64,000 nt of DNA from Stentor roeselii. Its lineage: Eukaryota > Ciliophora > Heterotrichea > Heterotrichida > Stentoridae. Shown in pieces: positions 36,593 through 45,568 of the stretch. Location: assembly GCA_006503475.1 (NCBI GenBank), contig RSEH01000023.1, forward strand, positions 153,276 to 217,275. Direction: 5' to 3'. Position numbers and translations under genes: made by a program. The stretch's first letter is position 1, and every line of letters begins with the position of its first letter. The notes under the pieces were generated by a model, which ran no database searches, was not told the origin of the DNA, and was given only the letters and a program-made list of their open reading frames with translations.

Positions 36593-38290
36593 TTACCATC
36601 GAGACTTAACTACTTCCTTGAGTTTCGGCTGTCCAGCTTCCAAATTATCCAAGTTCATCAATTTCGACTCCAAGTCAACTTTCACAGGTTCAGCCGGTGC
36701 AGACTGAAAGCTACTAAATCCCGACCCTCCTAATTTCTTCATATCTTCCATAGTAAACCCCGACCCTCCAGTCAAATTTGAATGAATTCTCGGTCCTTGC
36801 GCAATTCCAGGATTGTTATACTCACTTCCCCCAAAGTTAAGTCCTGTAAGTCCAGAATTTGCAGAAGTCGGGTTGAAACTCGGATTTGCCCCATATCCAG
36901 AAGTCGGTAAATTCGTGAATCCCATCGAAACCCCGCCCGTCTGGCCTGTGTAGACCGGGCCAGAAGAGCCCGGGGGTGGATGACTGCCTGTGTAACTTGG
37001 GTAGCTTGTTGTTGAGACTCCTGAAGACACTTGAGGACTGAAAACTCCTGAAGGGAACTGCCCTGAAACACTTGAAGGCATTGAAAGTCCAGGGGCTACT
37101 TGAGTGGGCATCGTTGGGCTTGGGGATGGAAAAAGACCTGCAGTGTAAGTACCTGTAGTTGATGATCCACTTAATGCAACTCCGACTTGTGAGGACTGAG
37201 GGAAACTTGCACTTATTGATTGAGGAGGATAACTTACTGGGGGAAATGAACTTGAGGGCCCTGGGGGAAATGAACTTGAGGGCCCTGGGGGAAATGAACT
37301 TGAGGGCCCTGGGGGAAATGAACTTGAGGGCCCTGGGGGAAATGAACTTGAGGGCCCTGGGGGAAATGAACTTGAGGGCCCTGGGGGAAATGAACTTGAG
37401 GGCCCTGGGGGAAAGGATACTGCAGCTGACGTGAACTGGGGAACTTGTGTGAAGGGAGAGTTTGGGTCGTATTGAGGCGCAGGCTTTACTTCAGAGACTT
37501 TTTTTAGTGATACGGGCTCAAAAATGTTAGAGGTTACTGGACCTCCTGGAGGCTTTATCTTGGGAGCGGTTGGAAGTTTACCAGGTTCTCGATCCCAAAC
37601 AGTTTCCTTCGGCTGTAACTTTACAACTTTAATTTCAGGTTCCTTAAAGATATCCTTAACATCCATTCCCGTTCTTTTCTCATTCCTCTCCTCATTCCTC
37701 CTTTCCTCCCTCCTATCCTCCCTCCTATCCTCCCTCCTATCCTGATAACTTTCTTCACCTCTTCTATCAGGATAAGGATCATATCCACCTCTCCATTCAC
37801 GATTATGTCCATCTCCAGAAGAAATTCCAGAAAACTTACTCCAAGTCTTTTTCGCTTTTTCCCTTTCATCATCAAGTACCCTTCGATCACTAAGCATAGA
37901 GCTGATATACTTCGCCTTATCCCTGACGCCGATTCCCTTTTCTTCAGCTCCTTCCCTAAAAGAAAAATCCTGCAACATGCGAATCTTAAAGGCCTCATCT
38001 TGAATTTCATGCAAACAAGCAGTAGAGCCAAACTTAATAAGATGGTCAATAAGATTAAGCACTTTATACAATCGTCTCCATTCCTTACTCGGAGACTTCA
38101 GCAGTTCCCAAATCAGCTTCATGATAACCTGACGGTCTTCATGATTAAACGTTTTTTCTGAAATTTCATGAAGAACTGTATTCGCTGATCCCCAGTTCTC
38201 ATCGCTGCAGACTTCGATCACTGAACGTTCCAAGGGAGTCTTCACGATGCGGTCCTTTATGCTTGAGACTGCTTTTTTCAGAGAGTCCAT
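36593..38290 (-). CDS. ENTH-domain epsin-like protein
   Basis: 565 aa. The ENTH domain covers residues 1-150: TPLERSVIEVCSDENWGSAN, FNHEDRQVIMKLIWELLKSP, EWRRLYKVLNLIDHLIKFGS, then FSFREGAEEKGIGVRDKAK. It binds phosphoinositides. The middle is Arg/Glu/Asp-rich (REDRREDRREERRNEERNEK). The rest is disordered Pro/Ser/Gly with seven identical FPPGPSSS units and PSGVFSPQ-type repeats, fitting clathrin/AP adaptor binding. No strict DPW or UIM motif was seen, so epsinR/CLINT-type sorting between Golgi and endosomes is possible. It is divergent from the CWC2 gene with 25 bp between starts. Confidence 0.9.
   Translation of the reverse strand: MDSLKKAVSSIKDRIVKTPLERSVIEVCSDENWGSANTVLHEISEKTFNHEDRQVIMKLIWELLKSPSKEWRRLYKVLNLIDHLIKFGSTACLHEIQDEAFKIRMLQDFSFREGAEEKGIGVRDKAKYISSMLSDRRVLDDEREKAKKTWSKFSGISSGDGHNREWRGGYDPYPDRRGEESYQDRREDRREDRREERRNEERNEKRTGMDVKDIFKEPEIKVVKLQPKETVWDREPGKLPTAPKIKPPGGPVTSNIFEPVSLKKVSEVKPAPQYDPNSPFTQVPQFTSAAVSFPPGPSSSFPPGPSSSFPPGPSSSFPPGPSSSFPPGPSSSFPPGPSSSFPPGPSSSFPPVSYPPQSISASFPQSSQVGVALSGSSTTGTYTAGLFPSPSPTMPTQVAPGLSMPSSVSGQFPSGVFSPQVSSGVSTTSYPSYTGSHPPPGSSGPVYTGQTGGVSMGFTNLPTSGYGANPSFNPTSANSGLTGLNFGGSEYNNPGIAQGPRIHSNLTGGSGFTMEDMKKLGGSGFSSFQSAPAEPVKVDLESKLMNLDNLEAGQPKLKEVVKSRW
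37237..37414. repeat. 24-bp VNTR, seven perfect copies (FPPGPSSS)
   Basis: Seven identical 24-bp units (37237-37404; starts CTGGGGGAAATGAACTTG) and the start of an eighth that diverges after 10 bp. On the minus strand each encodes FPPGPSSS. No unit differs at the DNA level, so the array is recent. Confidence 0.97.
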
Positions 38291-38315
38291 TTATAAGATG
38301 GATGGATTGATATAA

Positions 38316-39731
38316 ATGTTGCTTCTTGTTAAAGATGGAAATGGAAAAGTTCTCATGCAGATGGAGGTCAATAGAGTGACTCCTATCGCTGATATTGTTA
38401 GGGAAGTTCATTCTCAGAAACAGGTCCCTATTGAAAAAATTAACTTGTTGTTGTCGACTAATGTGCCTTTGGACCTTGATAGGATTTTTGAGCATTATAA
38501 TTGTCCTAAAGAAATTTACCTCGCCACTGAGCTTTGGTTTAAATATGAAACTGAAGATGGAAAAGAGTATTTCTTTGATCCTAATAATTCTACAACTCAT
38601 TGGGAACTCCCTGCTTGGGCCCAGGCTGTGCCTGGGCCGGTTGGGGAAGATGCTGAACTTGCGACTTTGATGAAACCAGGGGCCAAACATGCGAAGTACT
38701 CACATTTGCTAAGTCCTTCTGACTGGTTGCAAGGTAAAAACTACTTAAAAAGACCAGCACGTAAACAAATCGAAAAGCCTTATATAAAAGAATTCGCTTA
38801 CAAGCAAGGAGACGAAGAATACAACATCTGGTTCGACAAATACCTAAACGACTACATAGTCCGTCAAAGAACCCCAGCTTCAACCCGATGTGACCCAGAG
38901 AAAGACATCGGTTACACAAAAGCTGATTTATTTGAACCAGAAACTTCATACTGGTGTCTTCATTTCGTCAGAGGCTGTTGTGCGGAAGGTGCAAATTGTT
39001 CTTTTTTCCATCATCTTCCTTCTCTGCAGGAGTGTAAAAAAATCGCTCCGATTAAAGATATCTTTGGACGTTCGCGACACGCCACACAAAGAGACGACAT
39101 GGGAGGAATTGGCTGTTTTCAAAAAGAATGCAAAACTATTGTAGTTGGAGATTTAAAGATACCTCCAGGCACTGACCCTGTCGAACAACTCAATGAAATG
39201 CTTTGGCGCCATTTTTCTTTATGGGGAAAAATCGAGGATATTATGCTGATCCCTGCGAAATGTCTCGCTTTTATCAGGTTTTATCATCGATGCTATGCGG
39301 AAATCGCAAAAGAAGCTATGAGCAATCAGTCACTTGACTTTGATGAAATGATCAGCATCAAGTGGACTAATGAAGACCCTAACCCTAATAAGGAAAGTCT
39401 TTATTCGGAAAATTGGCATCGGAAACAACTGCAGGTTGAAAGGGAAAATCGAGGGAAAAAGAATATGAAAAATAATGAAAAAAATAAAAATCAGAATGAT
39501 GTTCAACAAAAGGAAGAAAAAATCGATTTTAACTTACCGAAAAAATTACCTCCTCCTGTTAATGTCGCTGATTTAGATAAAAAGTTAAAGGCTGAGGCGA
39601 AGGAAAAACAGGAAATTAGAAATAACTTGAAGAAAATGGAAAGTATTTTACAGAGAATTGAATCTGAACAAACTGAAACACTTGCGGAAATCATTTTTCC
39701 TGCTTGTTTGGAGGACTTACAGAATAAATGA
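38316..39731 (+). CDS. CWC2: CWC2-type spliceosome factor with N-terminal Ubl and WW domains
   Basis: 471 aa. Residues 1-73 look ubiquitin-like (LLLVKDGNGKVLMQMEVNRV...). 74-99 is a WW domain (W74, YFF, TTHWELP). The CWC2 core follows: RQRTPASTRCDPEKDIGYTK, C3H1 zinc finger (C214, C222, C228, H232), KDIFGRSRHATQRDDMGGIG, and RRM about 272-350 (KTIVVGDL..AFIRF). CWC2 contacts U6 and intron RNA at the catalytic centre of the spliceosome. The Ubl-WW extension is not part of the usual protein; WW domains in Prp40 and similar factors bind splicing partners. It ends in TGA (the window's clearest TGA stop). Confidence 0.88.
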   Translation: MLLLVKDGNGKVLMQMEVNRVTPIADIVREVHSQKQVPIEKINLLLSTNVPLDLDRIFEHYNCPKEIYLATELWFKYETEDGKEYFFDPNNSTTHWELPAWAQAVPGPVGEDAELATLMKPGAKHAKYSHLLSPSDWLQGKNYLKRPARKQIEKPYIKEFAYKQGDEEYNIWFDKYLNDYIVRQRTPASTRCDPEKDIGYTKADLFEPETSYWCLHFVRGCCAEGANCSFFHHLPSLQECKKIAPIKDIFGRSRHATQRDDMGGIGCFQKECKTIVVGDLKIPPGTDPVEQLNEMLWRHFSLWGKIEDIMLIPAKCLAFIRFYHRCYAEIAKEAMSNQSLDFDEMISIKWTNEDPNPNKESLYSENWHRKQLQVERENRGKKNMKNNEKNKNQNDVQQKEEKIDFNLPKKLPPPVNVADLDKKLKAEAKEKQEIRNNLKKMESILQRIESEQTETLAEIIFPACLEDLQNK

Positions 39732-39742
39732 AATATTTAGAA

Positions 39743-40096
39743 TTAAGAATTTACTTCGTTTATTATGTTTCCGTAGAAGCTGATTCTTGATATTATCAGC
39801 TTCACTTCTTCTTCTTCGATTTCTGCTTCGATTAGCACTCCTTTTAACAGGCCGATGAAACGGTTCACTTGGTCTGGACTTATCATTTTGTCTCTATGTG
39901 CTTCTCGGATTGCTTCTTCGTAAAACTCGGTTTCTTCTCCGAATCCAGCTCTCAAGATGTTGAAAATTATCACTTCTGAGTCCATCGGTGAACGAGTTCT
40001 AAAAGTCGATCTTAAAGATGTGTCGTTTACGAGTTTTTCGTGGAATTTTTGAGCGATGAAGTGCCAGAATTTGTTGTCTCGGTATTGAGAGATCAT
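39743..40096 (-). CDS. Truncated-hemoglobin-like protein
   Basis: 117 aa, the size of 2/2 globins. KFHEKLVNDTSLRSTF fits the B helix, followed by a region with a GFGEETEFYEEAIREAH motif that places proximal His67 like the YtGrdMreaH motif of truncated globins, then ISPDQVNRFIGLLKGVL (G helix) and a final helix. The B10 Tyr of classical group I members would be a His here. Group I truncated globins occur in ciliates (Paramecium, Tetrahymena) and bind O2 or NO. Haem binding is inferred. Convergent with CWC2 (11 bp). Ciliate single-domain length agrees. Confidence 0.6.
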   Translation of the reverse strand: MISQYRDNKFWHFIAQKFHEKLVNDTSLRSTFRTRSPMDSEVIIFNILRAGFGEETEFYEEAIREAHRDKMISPDQVNRFIGLLKGVLIEAEIEEEEVKLIISRISFYGNIINEVNS

Positions 40097-40503
40097 TTAT
40101 TACCATTTCCATTTTCTTCTTAAGAGAACTCATAAGCTTTGTCCTCACCACTTAAACTATTTAAATCAAATTTAAAACAATAGATAATCTTTTCCCACCT
40201 CTAATATATAACTCCTTACAACCATTTAAAAAATATTAAAAATAAACTCCACTTAACAAATAAGCATCTTTTTCATTTTGATTTTTAAGTTACTGTTAAA
40301 ATATTATCCGATAGTGTTTTTAACAAAACAAATACATTATTATTTAAAAATTTAACTGTTATTTCTTTACCTCCCCAGTTCCCTTTCATAAAAAATGAAA
40401 GTCCTACATGAAAAAAGTTTTTTCCCAATACATAAGCAAAATAATATGTTTATTTATGAAAAATTACTTACCGATCATAAAAAAAAATAACTATTTAAGA
40501 TAC
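40097..40503. other. Intergenic, no gene seen
   Basis: 407 bp, AT-rich, between two minus-strand genes; A/C-rich on the + strand near 40120-40250 and very A-rich before 40500. A palindrome-like TTCATAAAAAATGAA lies at about 40387. Confidence 0.5.
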
Positions 40504-42426
40504 TCATATAAGTGAAGAAACAATCTTGCATCCTTTATTCATCGAATTAACCCAATCAGCAGGAGCCTTAGAAGCAACACTATTAACAATAGCCTTCGGT
40601 ATTAGCCCTTTGATATCATTTTGCGAAACAATCATAACTTTACAAGTATTTTCACCAGTAGGTCTAATAATATATCCTGAAATCAAAGTCTCAGCACGAA
40701 TGATTCCTTTTTTCGGTGGCATGAGAGGATGTTCCATGCTAATAAAGTGCAAAATAATAGTATTCGGTTCAGGAAAGTCATGAATTTCGATTCTCCTTTG
40801 AAGCCAGTCGCGCTTCGTGATTCCGAAAGGAGTTTTGATCATATAATACAGAACTTCGTAAAAAGGCTGAGTGTCGATTAAACGAAACTCATTAAAAACT
40901 GCATCCCACTGTCTTCGAATGTCTGTGTTCCAAATCGCTGTGTACACAGTTTTCGCTGAATAATTCACATCGCAGAAGGCCTTTATCATGCATATTGGGG
41001 AATTTTCGGCTTTACGTTGGTAGCATTTGGTTTCTGGCTTGTTTACTACTAGTCTCCATGTTTTTTCATTGTTTGGTTCTCGCTCGATTGCTAAAAGCTG
41101 CTCGAAACAATCCATATAAGGATGGACAACCTTATTCGGCACACATTCAGGTATGATTTCCATGGAGTCACTATCACCATCCTGTCGATTCGAATTATTA
41201 TCATTAATAATAATCTTAACAGTCTGTGGTTCAAAAACCTCATCATCAGTAGCCTGTTTAACCTCTTCATTATCACTTCCACTTCCTTCCAAATCAACAA
41301 TATTCTGTTGATGAAACAATGCAGGAATATTCTTCGGGACAAGTACAACTTTTTCAGAATCATCTTCAAAAATCGCCTCTCTTTCCAACTTAACCAAAAC
41401 AGGTTTCTGCAAACTTCTCACACTAGTATCCATGACACTTTCATCATCAAAACAAGCAGTAGCAGTAAAAGTTTCAATACTCTGTTGAACAATCTTCAAT
41501 CTCTTCAAATTCCTCGACTTAGAATGTCTGATATCCTTATCATCAAAGCTATTCCTTCTATACATCAAAAGCTTCTGAGTGAACTGAGTTCGACTAGGGT
41601 TGCAAATCGTGTCAACTTCAAACAAAAACCTTGAAAACTGCAAAGTTTCCTGAAAATGTTCAGCAAGTACCCAGAACGGAAAAAGAGTTTTCAAGAACTT
41701 ATCATGATTCAGTTTAAAAGTAAGAAGTAAGACCTGAGTTTGTTCCATTGACAGTAAATCTGAAATCCTTCTGACGATTTCCAGTTCTTTTCCTTCTTCA
41801 CCTGGAGGTTGTTTTAAAAGATGCATAACTGGAATGAAAAAAGTACGAAGCCTTGCAGCTGTAAGGACCTGATTTCGTTTATGGTGAATAGAAAGCTCTA
41901 AGTGAATCGTTGAGTTCAACATACTGCTATGGACTGAGTCACTTTTCAAGTATTTAATCATATCTTGCAGTTCTTTTGAAAGTTTCGGGTTATGAATACG
42001 AAGAATAATCGCAGGTAAAAATTCTTGAAAGACTTTTTCCAGGATTGACTCGAATTCTGTCAGTGAAAGACTTGATTTCTTTAAACTTTTCAGGTAAAGG
42101 TTTAAAGAAGAAAGCCGGATTTCGAATTGTTGTTCTTTTGACCGCGTTCGAAGACTGAGCAGGTAACGCCATACTTTTCGAATCACGTGAATCACACAAC
42201 AGACAAAGAAAATCGCGATGAAGGCTCCGATGAATGACAGGCCAAGAACGATAATAAGGATAATTCCAGTAACCACCAGACATATAAGTCCTGCAACGTA
42301 ACCTCTATTGATTTTCAACTTCTCATCAATGATCTTCTGCAGGTCTGTCTCAAGTGTCGCTGCTTCATTATGCATAAGTTTCGGGTAAATTTCTCTAAGA
42401 CTAAAAGAACTCGAAGACCTTTTCAT
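40504..42426 (-). CDS. START-domain lipid-transfer-like membrane protein
   Basis: 640 aa. Two hydrophobic segments lie at about 44-85 (YVAGLICLVVTGIILIIVLG, then AIFFVCCVIHVIRKVW), so the protein is anchored. A long helical and acidic middle follows. The START domain covers about 450-640: NEKTWRLVVNKPETKCYQRK, MIKAFCDVNYSAKTVYTAIW, RRQWDAVFNEF, YYMIKTPFGITKRDWLQRR, then a lipid-lining C-terminal helix ending AVNSVASKAPADWVN-like. START proteins move sterols, phospholipids or sphingolipids. The anchor suggests membrane-contact or ER function. Its start is 8 bp from the divergent 122-aa gene. Confidence 0.9.
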   Translation of the reverse strand: MKRSSSSFSLREIYPKLMHNEAATLETDLQKIIDEKLKINRGYVAGLICLVVTGIILIIVLGLSFIGAFIAIFFVCCVIHVIRKVWRYLLSLRTRSKEQQFEIRLSSLNLYLKSLKKSSLSLTEFESILEKVFQEFLPAIILRIHNPKLSKELQDMIKYLKSDSVHSSMLNSTIHLELSIHHKRNQVLTAARLRTFFIPVMHLLKQPPGEEGKELEIVRRISDLLSMEQTQVLLLTFKLNHDKFLKTLFPFWVLAEHFQETLQFSRFLFEVDTICNPSRTQFTQKLLMYRRNSFDDKDIRHSKSRNLKRLKIVQQSIETFTATACFDDESVMDTSVRSLQKPVLVKLEREAIFEDDSEKVVLVPKNIPALFHQQNIVDLEGSGSDNEEVKQATDDEVFEPQTVKIIINDNNSNRQDGDSDSMEIIPECVPNKVVHPYMDCFEQLLAIEREPNNEKTWRLVVNKPETKCYQRKAENSPICMIKAFCDVNYSAKTVYTAIWNTDIRRQWDAVFNEFRLIDTQPFYEVLYYMIKTPFGITKRDWLQRRIEIHDFPEPNTIILHFISMEHPLMPPKKGIIRAETLISGYIIRPTGENTCKVMIVSQNDIKGLIPKAIVNSVASKAPADWVNSMNKGCKIVSSLI

Positions 42427-42434
42427 TATATTTC

Positions 42435-42803
42435 ATGATTTTCGCTAATGAAAAAATCGTCAGGGCGCTTTTTGAACAACTTCCAGTCATTCAGCTGAAG
42501 AACCCCACAGATAAAAACTACAGAGATCTTTACCTTGAACAACTGGGAGAAGCTATTAATTTAGGAGGAAGGACAATTGTTATCAGCTACTTATTTATCC
42601 TAGGATTACTTCCAAAAGTCACTCGGACTGTCCCTACTCATGTCATTCGTCTTCCAATGGCTGCCCTTCTCTTATTTCAAGGAGAATCGATTTTCTTTTA
42701 TGGAGCTAAAATCGCTGTTCGTCGACAAGCTGCGAAAATCGTGGAAGAAATGAAAAATCTTCCGGAAGGACCTTTAAGTCGTTTCGCGAATTCGATTATT
42801 TAA
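42435..42803 (+). CDS. Small membrane hypothetical protein
   Basis: 122 aa with one strong hydrophobic segment (about 47-62, IVISYLFILGLLP) and a second weaker one (about 72-85, LPMAALLLFQG). The ends are charged (AVRRQAAKIVEEMKNLPEG). It may be mitochondrial, but no family is recognised. Its start is 8 bp from the START gene's start and its stop is 6 bp from the next gene, so it is held in place on both sides. Confidence 0.6.
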   Translation: MIFANEKIVRALFEQLPVIQLKNPTDKNYRDLYLEQLGEAINLGGRTIVISYLFILGLLPKVTRTVPTHVIRLPMAALLLFQGESIFFYGAKIAVRRQAAKIVEEMKNLPEGPLSRFANSII

Positions 42804-42809
42804 TAATTC

Positions 42810-43535
42810 ATGGATCGAAAGGTGAAATCTGATTGGAGACGCAAACCTGTCAACCACGCTGGCAAAAGGTACACAAAAGAAGAGGTCTTGAAAGGATTTT
42901 CAGAGGATCTTCCCTTGCCTAAGAGTTTGACTGCTGAGGATTTGGTTATTGTTGATTGTCAGAAACCTCTTGGAGGAGTGTCAATTTCTGTCATCGTCAA
43001 TAATAGCAAGAAAGAACCTTCTGGAAGAGAAAAAATTCCGGAATGGTATCTGGATGATGAAGAACAGGCGAAAGTTGAGGATTTCGAAGAGGAATTCAGC
43101 AAAATCGATGTAAAATATGAAGAAAAAACGAAAAATCTCTTGGAAGATGATGAAAAAATACCTGAATGGGAAGGGTATGATGAAAAAGAAGATGAGAATG
43201 AAGTTATTGCTTATCCGTTGACTCTTATTAAAAAGTTCGCAGTGGAAGGTAACCCTTTTGCTGGGATTATTATTTCGAATAGCACTGAAGATGAAGGGAA
43301 TTTGATTACTAATCCAAATTCTATTCCTTTTGAAAAGGTCTGGTTTTATAAAGATCCTCAGAATAATACTCAAGGGCCTTTTAGCACTATTGATATGTTC
43401 AATTGGAGTGCAGCAGGGTACTTTGGAAATAATCTGCAGATTGCTCATTCGACTCCTTGTCATTTCTTTGCCTTGAAAATGTATATTTTACAGGAGAGAT
43501 GCAAGATGTATTTGAATGGGGTTGATAGTAATTAG
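42810..43535 (+). CDS. GYF-domain protein
   Basis: 241 aa. The N-terminus has RKPVNHAGKRYTKEEVLKGF, like the eIF4E-binding or Pro-rich region of GIGYF-type proteins. An acidic lysine-rich middle follows. The GYF domain is C-terminal at about 180-225: EKVWFYKDPQNNTQGPFSTI, DMFNWSAAGYFGNNLQI, with the W..Y.D......GPF...DM..W...GYF pattern. GYF domains bind Pro-rich ligands such as those in splicing (CD2BP2) or translation repression (GIGYF). The YxxxxL-like N-terminus and small size leave the role open. 6 bp from the upstream stop. Confidence 0.87.
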   Translation: MDRKVKSDWRRKPVNHAGKRYTKEEVLKGFSEDLPLPKSLTAEDLVIVDCQKPLGGVSISVIVNNSKKEPSGREKIPEWYLDDEEQAKVEDFEEEFSKIDVKYEEKTKNLLEDDEKIPEWEGYDEKEDENEVIAYPLTLIKKFAVEGNPFAGIIISNSTEDEGNLITNPNSIPFEKVWFYKDPQNNTQGPFSTIDMFNWSAAGYFGNNLQIAHSTPCHFFALKMYILQERCKMYLNGVDSN

Positions 43536-43612
43536 TGCATAGCTTTACTTTTTAACCATGTTTCAAGATTTAATTGCTTAATTATTTGATTCAGTACCAC
43601 CCATTCCCCAAT

Positions 43613-44920
43613 CTAAAAAACCTCTGCCTTCCAGCTCCTTCTTCGAGCTAAATACTTGAGCACCTCTCTTTTCGAAATCCAATACAAAGCACTAAAAGCA
43701 ATACATCCAGTAGTCAACATAAAAGAAAAAACAAATCCCCAGCCCCTCCTAGCAAGAGTTCCAACAATGATCATTCCAAGTCCAGCACCAAGTCCTCCAC
43801 TTCCATCAATGATTCCAGCGATAGTCGCCATAGCTTCAAATTGATTAAGATTCTGATGCTGTGCAATGTCAGCTGGAACTGCAGATCCTAAAATAAAATT
43901 AGGGGCTCCAGCACAAAAGCCCGCAAAAGGAATGAAAAAAAAGTAAGGCAAGGTGGAGTCCCTGGGCATGAGAGCCAAAGCAAGTAGCGCAGGAAAGCTA
44001 AAAAAAATAAACAACGAAATAATAGGCGGCCTCGACTTAAACCTATCCCCAAGCCACCCACAAGTGAGAGTTCCAGCCAACGACCCAAGTTCCATCAAAC
44101 TCGTAAGAGCCCCAGTAGTCCCTGCACTTTTCCCCTGCTCATGAAGATAAAAGGGTATCCACATGCTGAGCGCATAGTTCATAAACTTCATACAAGCAAT
44201 AGCTACAGCAAAGTTGATAATATTCGGAATCATCACCGCCTGTATAAATGGAATTCCAGATCTTTTCCTACTCGGCACTTTTTCATTAATACTAACAAGA
44301 AGAATTTCCTTCTCAATCTCAACAGGTTTTTCCTTTACTATGAAAAGAAAGCAAATCCCTGTTAACAACTCGACAATCGAAAATAAAAACATCGCAAGTT
44401 CCCAGGTCCCTCCCTTGGCAATCATCAAAGCGACGAGAGCAGCGGCCAAAGCATTGCCTCCAGAGCTAGAAGTACAGTAAAATCCCATAATTTTCCCCCT
44501 CGATTCTGGACTGAACCATTTTCCCAAAAGAGCCACACTGCCAGGGTGGACTGGAGACTGGACCAAGCCTTGCATTACCCAAAAAGCCAAGAAAAGGCCG
44601 GGACTATTGACTTGCAAGTACCCAACAAAAGCGATTGCCCAGTAAAGAAAAGCAGAAAAGATCAGTCCTCCTCCGATCATTTTCTTTAAAGAGTAGTTGT
44701 CTTCAATGGAGCCGGAAATGATATTTCCAGTCGCGTAGCAGAAGAGGTAAAATGAGTCAATTGCACTAAGCCAAAGAGTAGAGACTTGATGTGACCTGAT
44801 ATGTGGTTTTGCCTGAATGTTTCTTACCATGTACCAGCTTTCAAGCATCAAGTGTCTTGAAAGACTCGCAGTGTAACAAAAGACTAAAGCGAGCGCCTTC
44901 GCCCTGGGCATGTCAGTCAT
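43613..44920 (-). CDS. Major facilitator transporter, SLC37/organophosphate:phosphate antiporter family
   Basis: 435 aa with about 12 membrane segments. Family features: a substrate-binding Arg early (SRHLMLESWYMVRNIQAKP), the loop DNYSLKKMIGGGLIFSAF, GLVQSPVHPGSVALLGKWFS with the RGKIMGFYCTSSSGGNALAA helix, and a central charged loop (about 205-225). SLC37 members exchange glucose-6-phosphate or glycerol-3-phosphate for phosphate in ER or other membranes; the substrate here is inferred. Its ATG overlaps the upstream stop codon by one base (TAATG on the minus strand). Confidence 0.88.
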   Translation of the reverse strand: MTDMPRAKALALVFCYTASLSRHLMLESWYMVRNIQAKPHIRSHQVSTLWLSAIDSFYLFCYATGNIISGSIEDNYSLKKMIGGGLIFSAFLYWAIAFVGYLQVNSPGLFLAFWVMQGLVQSPVHPGSVALLGKWFSPESRGKIMGFYCTSSSGGNALAAALVALMIAKGGTWELAMFLFSIVELLTGICFLFIVKEKPVEIEKEILLVSINEKVPSRKRSGIPFIQAVMIPNIINFAVAIACMKFMNYALSMWIPFYLHEQGKSAGTTGALTSLMELGSLAGTLTCGWLGDRFKSRPPIISLFIFFSFPALLALALMPRDSTLPYFFFIPFAGFCAGAPNFILGSAVPADIAQHQNLNQFEAMATIAGIIDGSGGLGAGLGMIIVGTLARRGWGFVFSFMLTTGCIAFSALYWISKREVLKYLARRRSWKAEVF

Positions 44921-45546
44921 TAGTTAATATTAAGATACTCATGAATTAATCGAGCTTTCGATAACATTATATCAGAGTCTTCTACTGTTTCTTCATCTTG
45001 ATTCAACGTCGTTGCCTTACCCGGCCTGTAGGAATAATTGAGATCCTTCTCTACTTTTCGCCTGTCTTTTAAGTTTACTGCTGTTAGTCGGTTGATCTTC
45101 AGAAAATCATGATTTCGCCGGTCATTGAAACTTCTGTTCAATGACTGAAGCTTTGAAGACCTGGTCAGAGGTTTTACTATTCTCGGCTGGACTTTTACTA
45201 TACTTTTAAACTCACTTGTTTCTGGACTTTTCTCTAGAAGACCTTTTAAAAAAGTCCTGTTCTGGTTGGTATATGACCTGAGACTTCTGTTTAAGACTTT
45301 AGGAGAAAAAACCACTTTTCTAAAGATTTTTTTAAATGAAAGTGAAGGATGAGCAAATGTCTCGAATTGGTTGAAAGGTGGAAAGTTGTTGTTATTTGAA
45401 GTGAAACCCTGGCCTTTTTTTCCCTTGTAAATCGTTTCAAGATAAGGAAAACATTTGACTGATTTAAAAGTCTTTTCATTTTCAGGTGAAGGGCTTGAAA
45501 ACAACTCTCGGGTATTTCTTTCCAAGTCGATTTTCCTGACATCCAT
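44920..45546 (-). CDS. Basic, disordered hypothetical protein
   Basis: 208 aa, rich in Lys, Arg, Ser, Asn and Phe, without membrane or signal segments. Short basic motifs (FKKIFRKVVFSPK, LNRSFNDRRNHDF) recur. No family recognised; it may be a ciliate-specific cytoskeletal or nuclear protein. Its TAA stop shares its last A with the ATG of the transporter gene. Confidence 0.55.
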   Translation of the reverse strand: MDVRKIDLERNTRELFSSPSPENEKTFKSVKCFPYLETIYKGKKGQGFTSNNNNFPPFNQFETFAHPSLSFKKIFRKVVFSPKVLNRSLRSYTNQNRTFLKGLLEKSPETSEFKSIVKVQPRIVKPLTRSSKLQSLNRSFNDRRNHDFLKINRLTAVNLKDRRKVEKDLNYSYRPGKATTLNQDEETVEDSDIMLSKARLIHEYLNIN

Positions 45547-45568
45547 GAAGTTTATTAAATACTCGACA

